Positions 1 through 11,226 of a stretch of DNA of 64,000 bases are shown piece by piece. The notes under the pieces are model-generated. The model was given only the letters and a program-made list of their open reading frames with translations, made no database searches and was not told where the DNA came from. Source of the stretch: Petrolisthes cinctipes (Eukaryota > Arthropoda > Malacostraca > Decapoda > Porcellanidae); assembly GCA_033782935.1 (NCBI GenBank), contig JAWQEG010000509.1:475001-539000 (forward strand), given 5' to 3'. A program made the position numbers and the translations under genes. Within the stretch, counting starts at the first letter, position 1. Each line of letters begins with the position of its first letter.

Positions 1-697
1 CACACACACTTTTTTTTAAGCCACGGGATCCTTCCAACTATACTCCACCACATGTTATTTTCATTTTACCTGTTCAAAATGCATCTATTTCCTTCCATTT
101 CACACTCTTTACAGTTTATCTTTATTAGTAGTAAATTCCAGTGCATACAAATGGCAGATAATGACAAAATTACGTTAATGCTGGGTAAAAATTTATCTTA
201 GATTTATTGCATTATACTTCGAGAAAAAAAAAAAAACCTGAAAGATATGGGCTGATTGAGCAGATACATTTTCCTCACGTATATAAAAACAACAAAATCA
301 ACTTGTTTTTCTTTACCAACAGTATATATATATTATTATCAACCCTTGGAACACGTATCCAGAAGGTTGAAACCGGCTTGGAAAGAGAGTAAGTAATAAA
401 TAATGTGAATGCCACGAGACATATAGATAGATAGATCTGCCTGCTATTCGTCCACACCTATAAGCTGTTCTTTATGGGTTGGTCCACATAACATTTTATT
501 TAGCCTTTAATTAAATAAGTAATGAGTTGCGTTTCCCCACCGACGAGAAAAATCAAATCAAAATAGTCTGTCAGTCTGTCTGTCTGTCTTCATCCGTCAT
601 GGGAACTTGGGAAAAAAGGCTGACCTTAAAAGTTGACCAAGCATGCAGACACTAAGCTAAACTCAGTCAAACCAACAAACAACTCACAGTGGGCCAG
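1..697. other. A/T-rich intergenic DNA
   Basis: No gene is visible. The stretch holds a short A run near 226-236, a TAGA tract near 422-436 and a short TCTG microsatellite near 570-588. It ends with a CAG trinucleotide at 695-697, immediately before the first Harbinger terminus. Confidence 0.5.
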
Positions 698-3600
698 GGG
701 CCGGATCCAAGAAACTTAACAACGTCGGTAACTCGAGTTAGCGACGTCGACCACTACCGACGCGATCCAAGAAGCAAAATGATGACGTCACGGGCGCGTT
801 AGCGACGTCGTTAATAACAACACCTCGGGAGGTGTAGTAAAAGCTGGTAGAAGTTAACGACGTGCACCATATGGGCTCAGATATCATCATATTTAGTGAA
901 TATTTCTCATTGATTACAGTGGAAATTGATATCAATATATATTTAAAGACGGCAAGATGTAAACAAAGTGCCGTTAAACACGCAAAAAGCATGCTAGACA
1001 ACATTTCAAGTACTGCTTGTACTGTACATCGGTGACTGGTCTCACACTGCCAGTCAGCGGACTGAGGCTACTTCACCATGGACTACGTGTTGGCTGACAT
1101 GGCAGCAAGGGCTCTAAGGAGAGAGAGGTGCTTTCGAGACAGTCTGGACCATCTAGCTCTCAATGACAACGAGCTGATAAGGCACTACCACTTAACTCGG
1201 CATGAGCTGACGCAGCTCATTGATGAGTACATATTGAATAAATAACGATTATTTCAGGTCCAACACAAGCAAGCATCAGCAGAATATTCACCAGAATAAC
1301 AAACATCATGAGTACCAAGGCTGCTGAGGAAATTAATATGCCATCAACACCACAACAGTTGTGAACATCAGCCCAAGCCTTCAGCAGGGTCACCAACTTC
1401 CCACGAGTAATTGAAGCTATAGATGGTAAGCTTCATAGTTTTATTGATGAAATCCATAATGTTAGTTGTTTTCCTTGTTGTTAGAACCCAATCATATAGA
1501 GACATGCTTCATAATAAATGATCAGTCTCCCCCCACCAACATTGTTGTGATTCTTGGCTCTACAACATACAAGGTGTAAGAGAGGTAACAGTTTTTTACC
1601 CTCAATATTAACTTCAACCTTAACTTGTGTACTTTCCTCTTGAGGAATTATATTGGTTTGGCTTATATAATACTGTACCTGTATACAGTCCTGTATATAC
1701 TATGCCATTCCTTTGTTTAGAGTATGAGGTAGACAGATAAAATTGATCCTATTGTTACACAATATATTAATGTTTATGCTATGTATGCAGGTACACACGT
1801 TGCCATCAAGGCTTCAAGTATTGATGAGGCCATGTACTGTACGTCAATAGAAAAAGATTAAATTCACTAAACTTTCAAGTTATTTGTGATGGAAATGGCT
1901 TGATCATCAATTATTCTGCCAGATTTCCAGGTACTGTACTGTATTTCATGTACCTAGATTTAAATAATGTGTGTAAATAAGAAATTTTGTGTAAGATACT
2001 GTTTAGTATATGGTCTATATTATTGCATACCCTTGTATATGAAAAATTTCCCAAAACCTGCATGGTTATATCTCTTTAAAAATCAAGTTTGATATAAAAA
2101 GTCTTCCCATTGACACTAGGGTTGCCAAGTGTATTAAAACATTATATATATGTGAGGGCTTCTTGGCATAACATTTGAAGTAGAACCACATGCTTTAATA
2201 CATGTGTCACTTTGCAGGATCCACTTATGATGCCTACATTTGAAGGAACAGCAACTTGAGGCAACACTTTAGTAGAGGCACTTTGGGGACTACTTACTCC
2301 TAGGTTGGTATCAGGAGATGTTTTAACAAGTGTACAGTTCTAAGGCTGTATGATATACATATTCCTCCCAGGTGAGTTTATGTATGGTTATATATGTATG
2401 TACAGTATGTATAAATAGTTCATCTTTCTGGTAACAATGTGTTGCAGGTGACAGTGGGTACCCATTGGAGCCTTTTCTCATGACCCCTGTCACCAATCCC
2501 ACAAATGGCAAGGTTTCTAAATCTTTTGACTTTATAATGAAATGAAAATTTCTTTTTATTAATGTATTTCATATGATTACTTTTTGTTCACATTGGTTCA
2601 TAAAATCCACTGTTACATTTTCCTTTTATATCCCTCTAATAAATGGTATCTAACAGATGTATTCATCGGTTTGGTGGAGAATTACAGTACACTCCTTTGA
2701 GATCTGCAAAGATTGTAAGTGCTTGTCTCCTGCTGCACAACCGGTGTGTCAGTAGGAGTATTCCTGATCCTAACAATGTAAGTATACACTGTGGCTTAGT
2801 ATTTATTGTAGCATTAACTTACCTTACTGTGCTACTATATAAGTACAATGAGACACAAGTAATTACTTCAATTACAGTAATTATTATAATACTGTACAAT
2901 GCAATCTCTGCAATTGCACTGCTTCAACCCTGAAGTTTGTCTTAATATATCAATGTTTTTCAGTGATTTCTAAAATCCCTTAATACCTTCATTTTCCAGC
3001 ATCTACCAGAAGAGGACATGCCTATTGAGGCCCATGTAGTTGGAGCTGGTGATCGTGGTGGCACGGGTAGACAGACACGTGACGAGATCATACCGGAGTT
3101 TTATGGTCGAAAGGGGGTTTAAAAAAATAAAATTATGTCTTGGTTACTAGTGTATTTATTTACCAACTTATTATGTCTGTGTCTGTTGGTGTTTTGCTAT
3201 ATGTTTTTTTAATGTGGCATGTGACAGAATGTTTGGTAACATTGGTACAGTATTGGCATGCAGAATCACCAAACTATATATATACTGTATATCTATTTCC
3301 TAAGTTGGTGTTATCGGTTATATTGACATTACGATTACATGGTTTTTCCAATGGGATCTTGAATGTTTATTGTGTTGCTGGAATGTGTGACTGTATGCAG
3401 TTCAGTGTTATTTACAGTATGCTCCTAACTTAGCTAGGAGCATGCTATTACTGTCTTCCCTACCATGACAACACTGTATGCTTCTAGCCAAATTAGTAGC
3501 ATACTGTATGCAACACATCCTGATCCAAAGTTATTTTCTTTATTTCTCAATAAACACTCTTACAATAGAAGCCAGCACTATAATGGCTTCAGCTGCTTGT

Positions 3601-4421
3601 CTCTGTGCTGCTGCACTTTCTCTAATAGCAGCTGTGGCTTCCTGCTGACTCCATCATCACTTTTAGGATGTCCCTAATGTCCTCTTGTGCATGGAGGAAG
3701 TGTGGCAACAATACGTATTCTGCTGTGTGTTCAGAATAAACAATCTTATTAAATGATCTTCAGAGAATGGATCATGGATTCACCACTATAAGCACTGACA
3801 GGAGGTGGGAACAGGATTAGAATATTGGGTATTAGTTAGATGGCAGAGCACAGAGTGCTACGAAAATAGAACACAGTACACTACTGTAAATACAGTACTG
3901 TGTTATACATCATTGTTTTAAACAAAATACAAGTATGTTAATAATTAATGAAATGCTAAAACCAAGTACTATATACTGAATGATTAATGTAATTACCATA
4001 CAAAGAGTGCATAAAATCAATAAGCATTTCATAACCTTTTCATTATTTACATTTCGTATGACTCTAAAAACTATTTTCAGATACTAAATAAAAACTGTGG
4101 ACGTACCTGCTGTGTTTGAAATGAAAAAGTCGAGTACACTCAGTAGAGCGATACGAAGACACTTGTTTTGACAGCTGCCAGCTGATCGCGGTTTTTAAAC
4201 AAACGCGCCATGTCACACGCTTCGTGATTGGCTACGAGGTGTCCATGACGTCATTGATGACTCTAGCCAATCAGAGGCGTGTACCAGTTACCGCGCTCCT
4301 AACAACAGGCGGGCAGAGGCTTCTTGGATCAGGGCGAAGTTAACGACGCCTGCGTGTAGTTAGTTATTACCGACATCGGTATTAGCGACGCGTAGCTAAA
4401 CAATCTCTTTGGATTCCACCC
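698..4421 (+). mobile_element. PIF/Harbinger transposon, family A copy 1 (internally deleted)
   Basis: The left end begins GGGCCGGATCCAAGAAACTT and the right end is the near-inverted GGATTCCACCC. Compared with the fuller copies at 13028-17899 and 28056-32929 it lacks two blocks. One of about 0.94 kb is joined near 1228, inside the first transposase exon. One of about 0.2 kb is joined near 2507, where both sides share a short ATG-containing motif. The flanks are CAG on the left and CTG on the right. CWG target sites are known for some animal Harbinger elements, but the two sides differ at the central base. It is non-autonomous. Its right flank CTG is also the left flank of the next element. 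Confidence 0.85.
1078..3122 (+). pseudogene. HARBI1-like transposase remnant, copy 1
   Basis: The first exon starts MDYVLADMAARALRRERCF and runs into a deletion junction, ending after DEYILNK with a stop. Downstream exon remnants follow. The second (about 1260-1426) ends EAIDG and so keeps the first catalytic aspartate that copies 2 and 3 have lost. A third covers VICDGNGLIINYSARFPG. The last two give CIHRFGGELQYTPLRSAKIV and end RKGV before a stop at 3120-3122. The exon with the catalytic glutamate is mostly deleted. An in-frame TGA in exon 2 and a TGA in place of the expected Trp in the STYDAYI exon are shared with the other copies. The assignment rests on the RRER...DPL, TRRG and DGT motifs of HARBI1 proteins. 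It cannot make an active enzyme. Confidence 0.8.
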
Positions 4422-4849
4422 CTGGGGCCGGATTCTCAAAACGGTTCTTAACTTAGGACATCCTATCTCATTTGGGACGTCCTATCTCACTTAGGACGTC
4501 CGATCTTAGGAACAGTTTAGGACATCCTATTTCGTGTCGTAAGTCCCAATACTCAAAACATTTTTCGGACGTCCTAAACTGTTCCTAAACACTTGGGACG
4601 TCCTATTCCTCTAGGACCTCGGAAAACCTTCAGCCAATCAGGTGGCGTCTTTCAAGTGTATCCAGCCAATAGAAAGCAATGAATGCCACTGTGCCAATAA
4701 GGATCCTATCAGCTGTGTTGTGTAAACATAAAGGGACGCTGGGAGCGTGTGACGTAGTGCCTGCAGCCTTATCTCTCTCTTATCGCCCGCAAAGAGACTG
4801 TCAGCATCAGTGGTAACGTCGCACGAAGTTTTGAAGCCATCATTCTGCC

Positions 4850-7436
4850 ATGTCACCACCAGAGAAGAAAAGAACAGCTGCGAACATCACAGACGAAGAG
4901 TTACTGATGATGCTGCAAGAAATGGCAATGAGGAAGACAGTGAAAATGGGTTTATTATCCTCTGAAATAACTGCTAAAGAGAAAGACAATGAGTGGAGGG
5001 CAGTCACCGAGTCTGTGAACAGCATTAGCAGAGTCTCGAGGGATGTGCAGGAAGTTAAGAAAAAATTCAGAACTTTCAGGTCCGACGTGATAAAGAAGGC
5101 AGCCAAGGAAAGGAGTGAAATTAGAGTGACAGGTAAGTCCTTACATCATTGAAAATTGATGTTCATAATAACCATTAAATATTAGTTTCTCTATGGTATT
5201 TATTTACTGTATTGCCATTGTGTAGTAGATTGTTTCTTCCATTGTTACTCACAAGTAGACCTATATGGACCTTTCTTCATAACGGTTTGCCCCAGTTAGG
5301 TCCCGGTAGTCTGCTGTGGTTCTGAGGTTTGGTTAGGTCAGGCTAATTCCCAAAACCTGACTTGGGAAAAACATATTAGAGAACTGCATTAGAGTAAATA
5401 TTTTCAGTTGTTCTTGCATTATACTTTTAATAGTGTGCATTATAGAATTTGTTAACTCAGCCATTAGGTTAGGTATGTAATTTAAGAAAAGCATGATACT
5501 AAAAATTTACCGGAAATTTTGGGTACAAAATGTAGGCTACCTTAAGTGATCATTAAATATGATGTAGGATAGTTTTAGGAATTCCATCTACTAATGTAAT
5601 GTATTGAGAAAGATTGGCAGAATTATACTTCACAATACAGAAAGAAATTAAGCATTCAAGAAGCTCAATACAGTATACTGTACTAGAGTTTGACTACTTA
5701 AAGCAATGCTGCAACGATACTACTGTTCATCTTAGATATGACTGTAATTTCATGGCTTTTACAGGTGGTGGAATACCTGACACAAAGGACTGGAAGCCTA
5801 CAGAGGAGGCAATGCTTGCTCTCATCGAGACAGAGGCTATTGAGGGGATCTCTGGCCCTTTCGAAAGCGAGGTCATCACTGCTGGTAAATTTGACTAATT
5901 TTTACGGAGTGCATATTGTGACTATGTTCTCTCAAAGAAGATAGTGGAAGGGCTGTGTAGGGGATTGTCATGCTTTCCTCGGTGACTTTGTATTGTTAGG
6001 TCAGGTACGTTAAGGTCTAAAATAACTTATAGAGTGCAGTGGAATGCAAGGCCCCAATTCTGTACTGTATTTGTGTCCTTTTTATGCATGCAGTATTATG
6101 GTTATTATGTGTTGTTTGTTACTACAAAAGCTCAAAGTAAACATGTTGCATTAGTACTGGATATACTGTTGCATAACACCGCACATATTATTGTTACAGA
6201 TGAGCCTCTGCCATCGACCTGTGCTGGTAGTGTTGTCAGACCCATGCCGTTGACAGGGACACTTGATGAGCATGCACCACAACCCAGTAAGTAGATGCAT
6301 AATTGGTAGTGAAGATGTTATTGAGCTTAGCTGATGTTCATTATGTAATCTTCAGTAGGTTGACGAGATGCAATACATATTGTATTGAAGATGTTGTTCA
6401 CCAGTGGTTCTCAATCTTTTTTCAGTGATGGCACCCTGAATTTATATAATCCTTTCTGTGGCACCCCTTTTTCACCATCACCCCTCCTCACATGAATTAA
6501 CTTTTGATATACAATTGTAGCTGTTTAAATTACTTTAATTAATTATTTAAAATTATTATCCATACTCAAACCAAAATTAATATATGATGGTACAGTACAT
6601 GCCCAAACATAGAAACTGATCAGTAGAATTAGATTCAGAATATTAGAAGTAGATTAATTTAAGAGTTATAAATGCAGACTAGCATAAAAAGAAGAAAAAA
6701 AAAGGCCTGATAATCACTGATAATCAAATAAGCAAAACAAACAAAAGCTAACCTGATTTAGTGAGATACATGTGGTTACATTTGGTTATGCAAGGAGTAC
6801 TATTACATTCTATTGCCGTTATTATTATTATTATTACAAGTGTGCAAAAGGAAATATCTACCTATATTTTAGAAAAATATTAGAGCGAGTACCTTCCTAC
6901 ACCGACAATTAATTATAGGCAGACTGCTACAAACAGTTTTACAAATGTACCTTGAGATGATCTAGCCAAGACAAAATTGATGACAATCTTGTGGCACCCC
7001 TAGGCACTGTCCATGGCACCCCAGGTTGCCGCGGCACCCGTGAGAACCACTGTTGTACACAATAATCAGCAGATGCAGAATGGTGATGTAGGTAACTTAC
7101 GTTTGTTTTCTCTTGCTGTTCAGGCCAAGAGTGATTGTATTTATATATGTTGGGTGACAGTGAAATGTATGTACAGTATTACCAAAGAAACTGCAATGCA
7201 GACAGGAGACTTTGAGGAAGGCCCCGTGTTTATTGCCCCCACTATGCATCGCAGTTCCTTTTTCATTGTAACCATATTACATAAACACCACAGCATTTCT
7301 TATTGTTACAGATGAGCCTCAGTCTACCTCTGGTGCTGCTAGAGCCAGGCCATTGTCAACGACGTTTCACCTGGAACCCTCTACCTCCTGGGACAATCAG
7401 GGACTTGGAAGATATTTTGGTGGCAGGAGTAGATGA
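4850..7436 (+). CDS. Myb/SANT-like DNA-binding accessory protein of Harbinger element (4 exons)
   Basis: In the Harbinger family this second protein binds the transposon ends and helps bring the transposase to the nucleus and target. Exon 1 (4850-5132) encodes TDEELLMMLQEMAMRK and later FRSDVIKKAAKERSE, a three-helix Myb/SANT-like domain of the NAIF1 type. The exon junction makes the TGGG motif typical after this domain. Predicted exons are 4850-5132, 5765-5886, 6201-6286 and 7312-7436. Each has a GT donor, an AG acceptor and compatible phase, giving ...GGGIPDTKDWKPTEE..., DEPLPSTCAGS and NEPQSTSGAARARPL. The last exon stops at TGA 7434-7436. Reading past it stays open to TAG 7566-7568, so this TGA may be a mutation of CGA. 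A hAT MITE sits in the last intron. No stop interrupts the spliced frame, so this gene looks better preserved than the transposase. Confidence 0.65.
6402..7052. mobile_element. hAT-type MITE nested in Harbinger intron
   Basis: The ends are CAGTGGTTCTCA and its exact inverse TGAGAACCACTG, a terminal sequence widespread in hAT elements. The 8-bp flanks are TTGTTCAC (6394-6401) and TTGTACAC (7053-7060), a target duplication with one mismatch. The 651-bp body is A/T-rich. Near each end it has GGCACC-rich subterminal sequence. It has no transposase frame. Confidence 0.85.
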
Positions 7437-7731
7437 CACAACACGCCACTCTACAATGTCTGTGGAGTCATCCCAATCACTGCAGAACATATTGACTTTG
7501 AGAGTTCAGGCCTGTTAGAAAATATCCAAAGTCACGAACCATCAGGCAACATCACCATTCCCCACTAGCCACCTCCCTCTTGTTCCTTACCCCTTCATTC
7601 CTCCTACTATATTCCCACTTACCCCTAACCTTCATCCTTACCAACACCGCAAAATGGTCGGAGCATTGGACCATTCCTCTCACCACTTTTGCATCGTACA
7701 CATCCTTCCTCAACCTTTCATCCACTGCCAC

Positions 7732-8519
7732 AATGTGATACTGTGCCAAACTCAGTAGGTTATTTTATAGTGTGCTGCTTCTGTACAGTTGAATGTAATA
7801 CAGAATTATATTTTCAGAAAGTCTTTATTACTGGTAAAATGTAGTTTTGAGTGTTATTGTAGCTGTACAGTGATTATGCTAACAGAACTCTCACTACCTC
7901 ACTAACTTTAATTTTGTTTTCAAATGTGATTGTATTTTGGGTGTGTCATGTTGCTGTGATAATATTTTATTTCAGTATTGTATTAATTTTTAAGTTTTCT
8001 AGCTTAGTCAAGTTTGGCCTGAACTAATCAAATGTCCGGCCCCTTGTCTATACTGTACTGTATTGTTCATCAGTATTAGTAGTTTGTTGGAAAAACTTGA
8101 TATGAGAAATATTAATTTCTTCAGGAAGAAAACATTTTTGATATTTACAAACAATGTGATAATGTGCCAAACTCAGTAGGTTATTTTATAGTGTGCTGCT
8201 TCTGTACAATAAACAGTTGAATGTAATACAGAATTATATTTTCAGAAAGTCTTTATTACTGGTAAAATGTAGTTTTGAGTGTTATTGTAGCTGTACAGTG
8301 ATTATGCTAACAACTCTCACTACCTCACTAACTTAAATTTTGTTTTCAAAAGTAATTATATTTTGGGTGTGTCATGTTGCTGTGATAATATTTTATTTCT
8401 GTATTGTATTTAATTTTATAGTGTGCTGCTTTTGTACAATAAACAGTTGAATCTAATCTGAATTATATTTTCACAAAGTCTTTATTACTGGTAAAATGTA
8501 GTTTTGAGAGTGTTATTGA
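7732..8519. repeat. 420-bp tandem duplication plus a third partial unit
   Basis: The block starting CAATGTGATACTGTGCC at 7732 recurs at 8152, an offset of 420 bp. A third, shorter piece begins near 8411. Units 2 and 3 contain GTACAATAAACAG, an AATAAA poly(A)-signal-like motif that unit 1 lacks. The repeats lie between the ends of the element's two opposed genes and replace most of the expected transposase body. Confidence 0.8.
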
Positions 8520-8629
8520 GATAAGTAGGAGATGCATTAATTAACAACAATGGATTTATTTCATTTTACCAAGTTTATTTCATACAAAGAAATTATCTAC
8601 AATATTATTACGTGTTTGGAAGCATTCTC

Positions 8630-8974
8630 AGCCAACAAATGTACTACCGAGTTCACCACTACTCACACTTGACTGAGTCACTCCAGCAGAGTCTCCAATC
8701 ACACTTTGAAAGGTTCCACTAGCTAGTAGGCTACTCGTAGAGTTACTAACACTTGCGTGTGTGTTGGTATAGCATGAGATCTGCTCGTTCGTCGACGAAC
8801 ATGTGGGTCAAGTTCCTGGCACAAGTTCAAGATTTCTTGCTGAGGAAATCTATAATAGCGAAGTAAATGTTCTTCACTAACATGTAGTGGGTCCAATGGA
8901 TCCCTATACACTCTTTCCCTCCGTAGGCGACGCCTATTCTCATACGCAAACCACAGTTCTATCACGTTTAGCAC
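8630..8974 (-). pseudogene. HARBI1-like transposase N-terminal remnant, family B
   Basis: The minus-strand frame begins MLNVIELWFAYENRRRLRRE and continues RVYRDPLDPLHVSEEHLLRY, RFPQQEILNLCQEL and RRRTSRSHAIPTHTQVL, the N-terminal helical region of HARBI1-like transposases. It stops at the tag near 8723. A different frame then carries LASGTFQSVIGDSAG and VTQSSVSS, the helix-turn-helix-like segment that should follow LRV. One frame change is therefore needed. No DDE catalytic segment is found downstream, so the protein is truncated and the element depends on another transposase source. Confidence 0.75.
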
Positions 8975-9360
8975 TCGGTGTTCAGTTCATTCAGCTCTCC
9001 CACAACAACAATGTTCACACGTGACGTGGGTGATGGTGTTTTGGTGGGATAGCAACGGGGAGAGCCACGGGAGGATCGCTCTTTCGACAAATTTAACGTT
9101 TTCTATGTGTTTCGATGTCTTAACTTCACTTAGGACTGCTCTGAAGCTGTCCTAAATCTACGTGTCTTAAGTCCTCACAAGATGGCTGCCCACAGTGCCG
9201 AAATTGTTTTGAGTATGATGTCTTAGTGTTCTGAGTATGTGGACCTAACTCGCCTGGGGAAGTTAGGACATCCCAAATGAGATAGGATGTCCTAAGTTGC
9301 TTTGAGAATCCGGCCCCAAGTTGGGTGTACTCGTGTTTCTGTTTGTAAACGCTATATATA

Positions 9361-9672
9361 TACAGTAGTGGTCAAATATAATCATCTATATAGGGGTAAC
9401 TCACGTAAGATTTTGACAGCTTCCCTCTGTTCCTTAGCTGATAAACTTTCCAATAAATAGGTTAAGTACCATCTCTTAATTTACTACAAGCAGCTACACA
9501 CTACTTAAAATAATAACACACACACACACACACGTTAACTACCATCTTTTAATTTACTACAAGCAGCTACACACTACTTAAAACAATAACATTATATGTG
9601 AACGTGAAAACATTAGACAGCAAATTGTTAAAGCTACCCATATGTGGATGATTATTATTGACCACAACTGTA
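9361..9672. mobile_element. Tc1/mariner-type MITE (CAGTMGTGGTC family), with internal duplication
   Basis: The ends are TACAGTAGTGGTCA and the inverse of TACAGTTGTGGTCA, each starting at a TA. The interior matches the copy at 44100-44338 in opposite orientation, but about 55 bp (ACCATCT...CTACTTAAAA) is present twice, separated by a short CA tract at 9515-9533. Non-coding. Confidence 0.8.
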
Positions 9673-9679
9673 TGTACTG

Positions 9680-9858
9680 TACAGTCACGAGCACTATTAT
9701 GGATACAGCTTTGGTTGAAGCGTTTTTTTTTTAACAGTCCACCAATTCACCAGCAACGAAATATTTCCAATGGAGGAGATCTTATTGTGTATTTATTTGA
9801 CTGTCTCTAGGTAGATATTCCAAGCACATCTGGATACTTATTAGTGCTCGTGACTGTA
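9680..9858. mobile_element. Tc1/mariner-type MITE (CAGTCACGAGCAC family)
   Basis: A 179-bp element with inverted ends TACAGTCACGAGCACTA and TTAGTGCTCGTGACTGTA, bounded by TA. The termini resemble those at 54525 and 61030. No coding capacity. Confidence 0.8.
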
Positions 9859-9972
9859 CATTTTGTTTTGATATTATTATTACGTGTACCGATTTTTCTA
9901 TTTGCTTCATAACTTTATAAAAATGAAATATTTGGTGAGTATAATATTTGGTTGTGATTTGTTTGTTGTTAT

Positions 9973-9975
9973 TTC

Positions 9976-10009
<34 letters not shown>

Positions 10010-10205
10010 AGTGTTTAACTATGAACGACGCATATTATAGTTTCATTGTCTTTTTTATTCCTAAACAAAATTAGCTGTTTTCACTATCGTAATTCCTACA
10101 AAAGCCTAAATATTTCAACAACAACTACAACTACTACTACTACTACTACTAAAACTACTGCTACTACGAATGACTCCTCTACCTTTACTACTACTACTAC
10201 AAATA
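9973..10205. repeat. Trinucleotide microsatellites (GTT)n and (ACT)n
   Basis: A GTT run lies near 9978-10008 and imperfect ACT/CTA runs at about 10108-10200. Frames through these tracts give poly-Thr and are not considered genes. Confidence 0.85.
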
Positions 10206-10555
10206 TCACTATGACAACACATATAATATTTACGAAACTTGGATATTTATTTCTTTACATTTCCCTCCTACAAATTATGCATGCCAATCTCACACTCATT
10301 GTATTTATATAAGTACAACAAATTTACATAGAATTCTCAAAGCAACGATATTATCAGTGTGGAAAATATACAAGTTTTTTTTTCGGCATATTATTTCAAC
10401 ATCATCAACATCATCACTGTCAATGATAAAAATGTTGTACAGAAAATAATGGCAATAACAGAAAATATAATATGGTTAATTATTATTATTGTCATCATCA
10501 ACCTTATTATTATTACGGTATTATTACATCTCAACAGCTAAGGTCATATGGTGGC

Positions 10556-10560
<5 letters not shown>

Positions 10561-10616
<56 letters not shown>
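10561..10616. repeat. (GA)n microsatellite
   Basis: An uninterrupted GA dinucleotide run of about 55 bp. The sequence from 10210 to 10560 is A/T-rich with ATT repeats and shows no gene. Confidence 0.95.
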
Positions 10617-10618
<2 letters not shown>

Positions 10619-10654
10619 TTTGAGTTATCAAGAGTGACATTAATTGACACGTGG

Positions 10655-10785
10655 TGGCCTTTTTGGAGGTAATGATTCCTACTAACTATTCCCAGCAACA
10701 AGCCACAATTACGTTTGTCAATCTGGTCCTGTTTCCTGGCCTATTTTGGAGGAATCTAGGCGCTCCATACAGTGGGTACCCAATA
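10655..10785. repeat. Foldback repeat (CTGATTCCTCCAAACTATTCC family), copy 1
   Basis: A divergent member of a short palindromic repeat. The left arm has TGATTCCTACTAACTATTCC, followed by CAGCAACA. The right arm has CTGTTTCCTGGC...GGAGGAATC, roughly its reverse complement. Members recur at 22.3, 26.7, 27.2, 43.7, 51.8, 62.3, 62.9 and 63.2 kb. Confidence 0.6.
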
Positions 10786-10884
10786 CATACATACATACAT
10801 ACACAATTGTACCTACTTGACACACTTAAATACGCACATACAATCAAACACACATTCATACACAGAACCAACCAACTAACGAAT

Positions 10885-10888
<4 letters not shown>

Positions 10889-10949
<61 letters not shown>

Positions 10950-11139
10950 TTGTCCATGCATACTTAATTCAAACACACACTTGTACATGTATACTTATTT
11001 CAAACACACACAAACACACACTTGTACATGTATACTTAAACACACACACACACACTTGCACATGTATACTTAAACACAAACACACACTTGTACATGTATA
11101 CTTAAACACACACACACACACTTGCCCATGTATAATTTG

Positions 11140-11170
<31 letters not shown>

Positions 11171-11185
11171 AGCATGTAACTGTGG

Positions 11186-11224
<39 letters not shown>
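10889..11224. repeat. Compound microsatellite: (CT)n, CACA-rich 30-40 bp repeats, (GT)n
   Basis: A CT run (about 10889-10938) is followed by several units containing CTTGTACATGTATACTTA with CACA spacers, then a CA run and a GT run (about 11190-11224). The CA and GT tracts are mutually complementary. Confidence 0.9.

Positions 11225-11226
<2 letters not shown>

Larger units (their letters stand above)
4425..9316 (+). mobile_element. PIF/Harbinger transposon, family B
   Basis: Long terminal inverted repeats start GGGCCGGATTCTCAAA and share a second block, CTTAGGACATCCTATCTCAT; the right end is the reverse complement of the same text. The first 10 bases match family A, so the families are related. 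It carries a plus-strand Myb/SANT-like gene (4850-7436), a minus-strand transposase remnant (about 8630-8974), a nested hAT MITE (6402-7052) and a 420-bp tandem duplication. The left flank CTG is shared with copy 1 of family A and the right flank is CAA, so a clean target duplication is not seen. Two opposed genes inside one pair of repeats is the normal Harbinger layout. Confidence 0.85.

Noticed and set aside
738..1004. An 88-codon minus-strand frame conserved in all three Harbinger A copies
   Set aside because: Its conservation simply follows from the copies being near-identical DNA. It lies in the subterminal region and promoter side of the transposase and has no known domain.
3140..3677. 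Hydrophobic frames conserved in copies 1-3 (MVTSVFIYQLIM..., MTTLYASSQ...)
   Set aside because: They are A/T-rich non-coding 3' sequence of the transposon. The opposite strand gives a better, though weak, Myb-protein remnant.
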